Assembly (NCBI RefSeq): GCF_002979755.1
Contig: NZ_PCPP01000002.1
Location: 620,001 to 684,000 of the forward strand
Length of the DNA: 64,000 nucleotides
Origin: Chryseobacterium culicis
Lineage (GTDB): Bacteria > Bacteroidota > Bacteroidia > Flavobacteriales > Weeksellaceae
Direction of reading: 5' to 3'
Below, one piece after another: positions 42,618 to 49,956 of this stretch. The notes beneath the pieces are model-generated. The model was not told where the DNA came from and ran no database searches. It saw nothing but the letters and a program-made list of their open reading frames with translations. A program made the position numbers and the translations under genes. Each line of letters begins with the position of its first letter. The first letter of the stretch is position 1.

Positions 42618-44789
42618 ATGAATAAAGTAGTATCCTTTTCTCTGCTTGTATTAGGTGGGGTTTTTGTAAATGCACAGAAAGTTAATGATTCTATTAAAAA
42701 GTCGAAGGAAATTGACGAAGTAGAATTATTCGGTGAAAGAAAAAAGCAACCGCAAGGTTTGGAAACAATCACAAGATTGCCATTAAAAACCAGAGATCAG
42801 ATTCAGAGTATTTCAGTAATCTCCCATAAAGTAATTGAGGATCTAGGAGGGTTAACGGTTACAGACGTTGCAAAGAATGTTCCTGGAGTAACTCAATTCG
42901 GTAGCTACGGGGGAACCAGAGAAAGTATGTCTATCAGAGGATACAGAGGAGTTCCGGTTTTAAAGAACGGAGTTCAGATGGATTCTGATTTCCGTACTGC
43001 AGGAATGCTTACCGATATGCAGGGAATAGAAAGTATTCAGATAATTAAAGGATCTGCTGCTGTAACACAGGGAATAGGTGACGGTTTAGGTTCTGCAGGT
43101 GGAGTGATTAATGTGGTCACTAAAGTTCCTAAATTTATCAATCAGACTAATGTTGGTTTCAGATACGGAAGCTGGGATTTCTATAGACCAACAGTTGACT
43201 TCCAGAGAGTATTAGATTCTCAGGGGAAAGTTGCTGTCAGACTCAATGCAGCTTACCAAAATAATAATAGCTTCAGAAGATTTATTAATACAGAGCGTAT
43301 TTACGTAAATCCATCCATTGCCATCCGCCCGGACGATAAAACTGAGATTGTGGTGGAAATGGATTATATGCATAACAATACAACACCGGATAGAGGAACT
43401 GTAAACCTTGCCAAAGGAGATACTGAAGCAATATACAAAATGCCGGGAAGAAAATTCCTTGGATTTTCTACAGATAAGGCAAAGACTGAAACATTCAACT
43501 TCTCAACAACGGTTACAAGAAAGCTGACTGAGAAATTGAGATTGAGAGCGGCTTATATGAGCTCATCTTATCAGACTGAAATTGTAGGTGCAGCACTGGC
43601 TCCTTTAAAGAGAGATAATCCGACAGAGTTCCGTAACAGAACATTAACCCGATCTGATAGAGAGGATTTAAATAAAGTATTTCAATTCGATTTTATTGGA
43701 GCTGATGTCATGACAGGATTCATGAAACACACTTTTCAGGTAGGTTTTGACTGGAAAGAATCTAATGTTACAACGACTTCGTATAAAGCTAAAGATGTTG
43801 ACCAGATCAATGTCCTGAATGAAATCAACAATATTCTTCCTGCAGGAGTTAATATAGACTTATCAACAGCTAACGCTATTAATACAGTAGCACCTACAAT
43901 GGGGTTAATGGCACAGGATGTCATTACTTTTAATAAGTATGTTAAAGCTCATTTAGGAGTTCGTTACAGCAGACTCATTGGCTCAGATAAAGAAAAAGAC
44001 TACGCCTGGAATCCTTCATTGGGGATTATGATTTCTCCGATTGAAAATATGAACATATTTGGTTCCTATACAAGCACTACAGCGTTGAGAAGTTCCAATA
44101 ATGTATTGTTCAGCGGAGGAACTGTAGGAGCATCTACTACAAAACAATGGGAGGCTGGAATTAAATCAGACTGGCTGAATGAAAGATTAAGATTTAATGT
44201 AACTCTTTTTGATATCAAGACAGATAATTTATCATATGAACTTCTTAATGGCGGAAACCCTACCGGAAAATATGCTCTTGCCGGTAACTTAAAAAGACAG
44301 GGTGTTGAAGTTGAATTGATAGGTAAAATTCTTCCAAACCTACAAGTGATGACGGGATGGGCTTATGTGGATGCACAATATGAAGACAGCCCTTCATTTG
44401 TGAATGGTTCAGCACCTATTAATACCCCTAAACATTCTGCTAATGCGTGGTTGAATTATAAATTCGATACAGGGATGTTAACAGGTCTTGACGTAGGAGC
44501 CGGAATCTATTTTGTTGGGCAAAGACCAGTGGATGACTATAAACAACAATATACCAATACAGAAAATGGCCATGTGAATGGAACTCAGCCAGGAGAAAAA
44601 CCTTTCTTCATGCCGCAATATACTACGGTAGATGCCCAGATAGGATATTCCTTCAAAAATGGATTGGGATTAAGAGGATTCTTCAATAACATCTTTGATT
44701 CAGTAGGATATAATTCTTATTTCAGAGGAGGATACATAGATCAGATTCAGCCTAGAAACTTTGCTGTACAGGTAAACTATAAATTCTAA
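42618..44789 (+). CDS. TonB-dependent siderophore receptor
   Basis: A 723-residue outer-membrane receptor. The ATG at 42618 gives a clean signal peptide (MNKVVSFSLLVLGGVFVNAQ); longer in-frame starts at 42582 and 42393 lie before the -7 box or in a terminator. The plug (about 45-165) has QSISVISHKVIEDLGGLTVT, GTRESMSIRGYRGVPVLKNG and GSAAVTQGIGDG. The barrel ends NFAVQVNYKF. The Ferri-siderophore class is supported by the plug type and by the downstream PepSY membrane protein and iron permease-like gene. A lipoprotein gene follows after 18 nt. Confidence 0.9.
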   Translation: MNKVVSFSLLVLGGVFVNAQKVNDSIKKSKEIDEVELFGERKKQPQGLETITRLPLKTRDQIQSISVISHKVIEDLGGLTVTDVAKNVPGVTQFGSYGGTRESMSIRGYRGVPVLKNGVQMDSDFRTAGMLTDMQGIESIQIIKGSAAVTQGIGDGLGSAGGVINVVTKVPKFINQTNVGFRYGSWDFYRPTVDFQRVLDSQGKVAVRLNAAYQNNNSFRRFINTERIYVNPSIAIRPDDKTEIVVEMDYMHNNTTPDRGTVNLAKGDTEAIYKMPGRKFLGFSTDKAKTETFNFSTTVTRKLTEKLRLRAAYMSSSYQTEIVGAALAPLKRDNPTEFRNRTLTRSDREDLNKVFQFDFIGADVMTGFMKHTFQVGFDWKESNVTTTSYKAKDVDQINVLNEINNILPAGVNIDLSTANAINTVAPTMGLMAQDVITFNKYVKAHLGVRYSRLIGSDKEKDYAWNPSLGIMISPIENMNIFGSYTSTTALRSSNNVLFSGGTVGASTTKQWEAGIKSDWLNERLRFNVTLFDIKTDNLSYELLNGGNPTGKYALAGNLKRQGVEVELIGKILPNLQVMTGWAYVDAQYEDSPSFVNGSAPINTPKHSANAWLNYKFDTGMLTGLDVGAGIYFVGQRPVDDYKQQYTNTENGHVNGTQPGEKPFFMPQYTTVDAQIGYSFKNGLGLRGFFNNIFDSVGYNSYFRGGYIDQIQPRNFAVQVNYKF

Positions 44790-44807
44790 CCAACAAAATT
44801 ATTCAAT

Positions 44808-45425
44808 ATGAAAAGTATCAAAACGGTATTCTTAGCATTGGCGCTTGGAGCTGCGGCTGCATCTTGTTCCGGAGATAAAAAGAAAGGAATAGACTATAAC
44901 GAGTTTAAAACAGAAGTAAAGCTTACAGCTGAACAGGAAAAGAACTTTAATGAAATCACTGCAAAATATCAGCAGCTTCAGGAACAGAACTTTCAGGCAG
45001 CAAAAGCCCAGGGTGGTAACATGGACCGCGTAGCCTTAGGAATCAAAAATGAAGAACTGAGAGCACAGCAGTCTATCGAAATGGCTACTGTTTTAGATGC
45101 GCCTCAAATGGAAAAGTTCAACAAATTTGTTGATGAAAATTCCAGAAAGAGACCAAGATATGACAACGCATTATTGGAAAAAATCAAAACCGAAGCTCAG
45201 CTTTCTGATGATGAATTCAAAATGGTGAATGCAGCCAATGATGCTTTTGAAAAAGCCTTCAATGATGCTCACGATGTCTATCACGGAAATAATGATTTGG
45301 CTAAAGAATACTGGGAGAAATTTGATACCCAGAGAAAAGCAGCTATTCAGAAAGCTTTGAGCCCTGAACACTATACGAAGTTTGAAGAAATCGTGAAAGA
45401 AGTTCAGTTCAAAGGAAGAAAATAA
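44808..45425 (+). CDS. Hypothetical helical lipoprotein of the siderophore locus
   Basis: A 205-residue lipoprotein with lipobox AASC (Cys20). The mature protein is highly charged and helical, with two similar halves: KLTAEQEKNFNEITAKYQQL and QLSDDEFKMVNAANDAFEKA, each followed by a segment ending near a 'F.KF.E' pattern (MEKFNKFVDE, YTKFEEIVKE). This resembles an internal duplication of a Spy/CpxP-like helical hairpin. It is 18 nt behind the TonB receptor, so it is probably cotranscribed. The function is unknown; a periplasmic chaperone or iron-handling role is a guess. Confidence 0.7.
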   Translation: MKSIKTVFLALALGAAAASCSGDKKKGIDYNEFKTEVKLTAEQEKNFNEITAKYQQLQEQNFQAAKAQGGNMDRVALGIKNEELRAQQSIEMATVLDAPQMEKFNKFVDENSRKRPRYDNALLEKIKTEAQLSDDEFKMVNAANDAFEKAFNDAHDVYHGNNDLAKEYWEKFDTQRKAAIQKALSPEHYTKFEEIVKEVQFKGRK

Positions 45426-45445
45426 ACGACATTGATACCAGTAAG

Positions 45446-45463
45446 GGCTGGAAGCAGGAAGAG
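45446..45463 (+). repeat. Dispersed 18-mer repeat, copy B
   Basis: GGCTGGAAGCAGGAAGAG, one mismatch from the reverse complement of 24354-24371. Both copies are intergenic. Confidence 0.5.
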
Positions 45464-45650
45464 GAAATGGATATGATATTGGGCTAAAAGTTCTTACTGA
45501 CTTTTAAGAAAACGTATTCAATTTGGTGAATGTAGATTAAAGTTAAACCAGTAATCTTTTAGACTAAAATAACTTCCATCATAAGCTTTATGCTTCCTTG
45601 CCCGAATTTGTATTAACTTTTTTTAATTTATTCATATCAATTTTTAATTT

Positions 45651-45686
45651 AAAACATTAAGACGGTAAAACTGTCTTAATGTTTTT
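45651..45686 (+). terminator. Terminator-like hairpin directly before the PepSY gene
   Basis: AAAACATTAAGACGGT pairs with ACTGTCTTAATGTTTT (16 bp with one G-U, 3-nt loop), and a further T precedes GCTG. It ends only about 11 nt before the PepSY ATG. It could terminate the receptor/lipoprotein transcript or act as an attenuator of the PepSY gene. Confidence 0.75.
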
Positions 45687-45697
45687 GCTGTTAAACA

Positions 45698-46894
45698 ATG
45701 AGAGTATTATTCAAAAGCCTTTACAGAAAAAGAAGAAAAAATGAATCAGTTACCAAATATCTGATGTGGATTATTCATCTCTGGCTGGGCCTTTTATCAA
45801 GTGTCATTGTTTTTGTGATGTGTCTTACCGGATGTCTGTATGCATTCAAAAATCAAATCACAGATTTTAGCAACAGAGATAAAATTTATATCAGTCAGGG
45901 CTCAGGAAAAGTTATGAATCCCGATCTTATCCGGGCAGAATTATTAAAACAAAATAAAGAACTTACCTCTATGATCATTTCCGATGATAAAGGAAAAAGC
46001 TTTGTGATTGGTTACCGTGAGAATAATCTGGATAAAAGCACTTACTATAACCAGTATACAGGAAAAGTCCTGGGGCAGGCCAATGTGGGTTCCGTTCAGT
46101 TTTTTGAAACAGTTCTTGATCTTCACAGGAATCTGATGATGGGAAATGTAGGAAGACAGATTGTGGGAGCATCAGTTTTAGTCTTTTGTATTCTGCTGAT
46201 CTCAGGTTTAATCCTCTGGCTTCCGAAAAAGCTGAAGTTTTTGAAACAGGGATTAACCGTTATGTTCAAAGCAAAATTCCAGCGGGTTAATTATGACCTG
46301 CACAATACCCTTGGGTTTTATACTTTTCTGATGCTGTTTTTTATAGCTGTTACCGGATTATATGTCACTTATCCTTGGGTGAAGAATGCTCTTATTGTAA
46401 GTCTGGGAGGATCATCAATACACAATATTTCAAAAGAAAAAAACAGTGGTGACGATGCCTTCGGAGGGCTTCTGGAAGATATGCTCCAAAAGCAGGATGA
46501 AAAGAAAAATCTAAAAGAGGCTGCCTCAGCTTCAGTGGGTGAAATTTTAAAACTGGCAGATCATCATTTACCTTACCATGCAGTGACGAGTATAGAGCTG
46601 CCCAATAAAGAAAACCCACGGTATGTTGTGATCAAAACGAACACACAGAACTTCCTTGGAATGATGCTTCCTGATGAAGTTACTTTTGATAAAACCGGAG
46701 TTTTCAAAACAAAAGAACTGTTCTCAGACAAACCCCTGAACAAACAGTTTACAGCGTTGGCAAAACCCTTACATACCGGAGAAATTATGGGACTTCCAAG
46801 TATTATTTTCTATTTTATAGTTTCTCTGATTGGCTGTTCTCTGCCGATAACAGGATTTATGATCTGGTGGCACAGATTCAGGAAAATAAAATAA
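45698..46894 (+). CDS. PepSY-associated TM helix protein (siderophore-locus membrane protein)
   Basis: A 398-residue inner-membrane protein of the PepSY_TM family. Four hydrophobic helices: about 22-50 (WIIHLWLGLLSSVIVFVMCL), 150-172 (IVGASVLVFCILLISGLILW), 202-222 (FYTFLMLFFIAVTGLYVTYP) and 365-390 (IIFYFIVSLIGCSLPITGFM). The conserved H-LWLG, G-LYA and final WWHR motifs are there. Such proteins are often next to siderophore receptors, and some act as ferri-siderophore reductases using heme; the His residues in the helices allow this. The exact activity is inferred. Confidence 0.86.
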   Translation: MRVLFKSLYRKRRKNESVTKYLMWIIHLWLGLLSSVIVFVMCLTGCLYAFKNQITDFSNRDKIYISQGSGKVMNPDLIRAELLKQNKELTSMIISDDKGKSFVIGYRENNLDKSTYYNQYTGKVLGQANVGSVQFFETVLDLHRNLMMGNVGRQIVGASVLVFCILLISGLILWLPKKLKFLKQGLTVMFKAKFQRVNYDLHNTLGFYTFLMLFFIAVTGLYVTYPWVKNALIVSLGGSSIHNISKEKNSGDDAFGGLLEDMLQKQDEKKNLKEAASASVGEILKLADHHLPYHAVTSIELPNKENPRYVVIKTNTQNFLGMMLPDEVTFDKTGVFKTKELFSDKPLNKQFTALAKPLHTGEIMGLPSIIFYFIVSLIGCSLPITGFMIWWHRFRKIK

Positions 46895-47000
46895 AAGGTA
46901 GAAATAACCTGCCCTGAAATATTTAGATACCTCATATGCTTTATCTTTTCCTGTTTTAAGATTAATTTTTTATACATTTATTATTCTAAAAACTGAGGCT

Positions 47001-47495
47001 ATGGGTCATAAGGATCATCATATTTTTGAAAAATTTTCAAACTGGGCTGTCAAATTTACAGGGAGTCCATATGCTTTTATGGGAGCTTTTCTCATCGTTG
47101 TAATATGGGCGGTTTCCGGTCCTTTCTTTGATTATTCTGAAACCTGGCAGCTCGTGATCAATACCGGAACAACAATCATTACCTTCCTGATGGTATTTCT
47201 GATTCAGAAAGCTCAGAACAAAGACTCCAAAGCCATACAGATCAAACTGAATGAACTGATTGCCGCTCATGAAAAAGCAAGCAACCGTATTGTAGATATT
47301 GAAGATCTTACGGAAGCAGAACTCGATCAGCTCCATATCTATTATGAAAAACTGGGGCAGCTTGCCAAAAAAGATGCCGATATTCATACGTCTCATTCCA
47401 TAGATGCTGCACAGAGAAACCAGGATTACAAATATGAATTCTTCAAAAGAAAACATGAAGAATGGTTGCAGAAACAAGAACAAAAAAAGAATTGA
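47001..47495 (+). CDS. Low affinity iron permease family protein
   Basis: A 164-residue protein. N-terminal FEKFSNWAVKFTGSPYAFMG and two membrane helices (about 22-41 and 49-72, TIITFLMVFLIQKAQNKDSK) match the Iron_permease family (PF04120), named after yeast Fet4 although bacterial members are short. A cytoplasmic helical tail of about 90 residues follows (ELIAAHEKASNRIVDIEDLT). It is 106 nt behind the PepSY gene on the same strand. Direct iron transport by such short proteins is not established. Confidence 0.78.
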   Translation: MGHKDHHIFEKFSNWAVKFTGSPYAFMGAFLIVVIWAVSGPFFDYSETWQLVINTGTTIITFLMVFLIQKAQNKDSKAIQIKLNELIAAHEKASNRIVDIEDLTEAELDQLHIYYEKLGQLAKKDADIHTSHSIDAAQRNQDYKYEFFKRKHEEWLQKQEQKKN

Positions 47496-47642
47496 TTAAA
47501 AATTTTCTTAATATTTTGAATATTGTGGTTTATTTTTAATTTTTTAGTGGGTGTTATAACGGTTTTGGGGTGTTTTTTTGATTTTCTATCTGGTTTTTCG
47601 TGTTTTTTTTGATAAATATCTACATTTATTGAAAAAAAATAT

Positions 47643-49895
47643 ATGAAAACAAAATTATTTTGCTTGCCGATATTATTGTTCGCAATATCAGCAAATGCAC
47701 AATGGAGTACAGGGTTGCCTCAACAGAAAATAATAAAAAAGAGTGATCGTTCTGTTTACTACCAGCTTGATATTGATCAGATAAGAACGCAGTTGCTAAG
47801 AGCTCCTAAAATGGGTGAAGGTTCTCCCATCACTATCAATATTCCTACTCTTAATGGAAAAATAGAAAAATTTACCGTCAACAGTTTTCCGGTTATGGAT
47901 GAAACTTTGGCTAATAAATATCAGTTAGGATCTTATGTAGGGATTGGAACTGATGATCCAACCAAATACATCCGTTTCAGCGTTGCTCCCAATGATTTCC
48001 AGTCTATGATTATTGGTGCCGACGGGCAATATGAATTTATAGAACCTGCAACCTCTGATAAGGCTTATTATTCCGTGCATGGGAAGACTAATAAGAACGG
48101 ACATGCATTTGTGTGTAATACAAAAGAAGATAAAGAAGCTGTTGCCAGAATGCAGAAGCTTATGAACTCCGGATCTACAGCAAAATCAAATAATAAAACA
48201 TTCCACACCCTTAGACTGGCAATGTCCGTAACAGGGGAATATACTGCTTTCTTTGGAGGGGCAGCAGGTGCTCTTACCCAAATAAATGCTACTTTATCAA
48301 GAGTGAATGGTGTACTTGAAAAAGAATTTAATGTACATGTTAATGCGATTAATGCTCCCAACCTAATATTTACAGATGCTGCCAATGATCCTTATAGCGA
48401 ATCCAGTCTTATGTGTAAATGGAATAATGAATTAATGAATACATTACATGGAGGAGCATACGGTGTTACAGATGCAGATTTTGATATAGGACATTTATTT
48501 GGAGCAACAGGTGGCGGTGGAAGTGCCGGTTGTATCGGTTGTATCGGAAGTAATGATACCTCTACAAGTATTGATCCTAATTGTCAAAACTCACCTTCTC
48601 CAGGCAATTATAAAGGAAGTGGATATACTTCCCCTGGCATTGATTATTACGCTGGTGGAACATGGAACCAAAACAGTACTGCTCAATTACCACCAAGTGG
48701 AGACGCTTTTGATATTGATTTTGTAGCACATGAGATCGGGCACCAATTGGGAGATTCCCATACATACAGTTTCTACGAGAATTTTCTGAATCAGGAAGTA
48801 GAACCAGGTTCAGGATCTACCATCATGGGATATGCAGGAATTACAGGTCCAAATACAGATGTACAAAAGCATTCCGACGTATATTTTCATAATGTAAGTA
48901 TTGAGCAGGTACAGACCAATCTTGCGTCTGTAACGGCAGATATTGAAACTCCGATTACCAATAACCCACCTGTGGTTACAGCAATGCCTACTACTTATAC
49001 CATTCCAAAATCTACAGCATTTGTGTTGACGGCATCAGCTACAGATCCGGATGGAGATGCACTGACCTATTGCTGGGAACAGGTAAATCCGAGCAGTTTA
49101 GGCAATGGAGTAACCAAAAATAATATTGGAAATACAAGTTCAGGAGCGAATTTCAGATCCTGGGCACCTACTGCAAGTCCTACAAGATATTTTCCTAAAC
49201 TGGCTACCGTGCTTGGCGGTGCTGTAAAAAATACAACAGATTTTGAAGCTGCCAGTACAGTAGCAAGAACAACAAACTTCCGTGTAACGGTAAGAGATAA
49301 TAAACCGGGAGGGCAGGCTCAGACCGCTCATACTACACAGACTGTAGTTGTGGGGAATGCGGCTGCGTTTACCGTTAATACAACATCATTGACTCCTAAT
49401 GCCAACTCTACTATTGCATGGACGGTTTCCGGAACTACGGCTTCTCCGTATAATGTAGCGAATGTTAAAATTGATTATACAGAAGATGGTGGAGTAACCT
49501 GGAATGATCTGGCGGCATCAGTACCAAATAACGGATCGGCAAGTGTTTTCATTCCTGCATCTTTAGCCGGAAAAACCATTCACCTGAGAGTGTCAGCTAT
49601 CGGAAATGTTTTCTACGCAGCGAAGCAGGCTACCGTATCCAGCCTATTGGCTGTTTCTGAAGCTGGAAGTACCCAATCGGTTAAGATTTATCCGAACCCG
49701 GTAGAAGATGTATTGAATGTCATGAATGTTTCTTCAAACGCTTCTTATGAAATTTTCAATGCCCCGGGACAGGTGATTGCAAAAGGAACCATTGGAGAGG
49801 GTAAAATTAATGTAAGAACACTTGTGAAAGGAATCTACTTTATTACAATCAATAATAAAGAAGAGAAGAGCACCACTAAATTTGTGAAAAAATAA
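47643..49895 (+). CDS. Secreted metzincin (reprolysin-like) metalloprotease with T9SS sorting domain
   Basis: A 750-residue secreted protease. The signal peptide ends at ISANAQ. A propeptide-like region (about 20-175) precedes the catalytic domain (about 180-430) with zinc motif HEIGHQLGDSH (His363, Glu364, His367, His373) and a Met-turn SGSTIMGYAG, so it is a complete HExxHxxGxxH metzincin. An Ig/cadherin-like domain (about 440-570), a second beta domain and a T9SS type A sorting domain (VKIYPNPVEDVLNV to the end) follow. It probably degrades proteins outside the cell. A terminator lies after it. Confidence 0.93.
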   Translation: MKTKLFCLPILLFAISANAQWSTGLPQQKIIKKSDRSVYYQLDIDQIRTQLLRAPKMGEGSPITINIPTLNGKIEKFTVNSFPVMDETLANKYQLGSYVGIGTDDPTKYIRFSVAPNDFQSMIIGADGQYEFIEPATSDKAYYSVHGKTNKNGHAFVCNTKEDKEAVARMQKLMNSGSTAKSNNKTFHTLRLAMSVTGEYTAFFGGAAGALTQINATLSRVNGVLEKEFNVHVNAINAPNLIFTDAANDPYSESSLMCKWNNELMNTLHGGAYGVTDADFDIGHLFGATGGGGSAGCIGCIGSNDTSTSIDPNCQNSPSPGNYKGSGYTSPGIDYYAGGTWNQNSTAQLPPSGDAFDIDFVAHEIGHQLGDSHTYSFYENFLNQEVEPGSGSTIMGYAGITGPNTDVQKHSDVYFHNVSIEQVQTNLASVTADIETPITNNPPVVTAMPTTYTIPKSTAFVLTASATDPDGDALTYCWEQVNPSSLGNGVTKNNIGNTSSGANFRSWAPTASPTRYFPKLATVLGGAVKNTTDFEAASTVARTTNFRVTVRDNKPGGQAQTAHTTQTVVVGNAAAFTVNTTSLTPNANSTIAWTVSGTTASPYNVANVKIDYTEDGGVTWNDLAASVPNNGSASVFIPASLAGKTIHLRVSAIGNVFYAAKQATVSSLLAVSEAGSTQSVKIYPNPVEDVLNVMNVSSNASYEIFNAPGQVIAKGTIGEGKINVRTLVKGIYFITINNKEEKSTTKFVKK

Positions 49896-49918
49896 TACGG
49901 TAAAAATACCAAAAATAA

Positions 49919-49947
49919 AAACCTCTGATCACTCAGAGGTTTTTTTA
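49919..49947. terminator. Terminator between convergent genes
   Basis: ACCTCTGA / TCAGAGGT with a TCAC loop, flanked by A4 and T7; usable by the metalloprotease gene and the convergent unknown gene. Confidence 0.85.
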
Positions 49948-49956
49948 TGGAAGATA

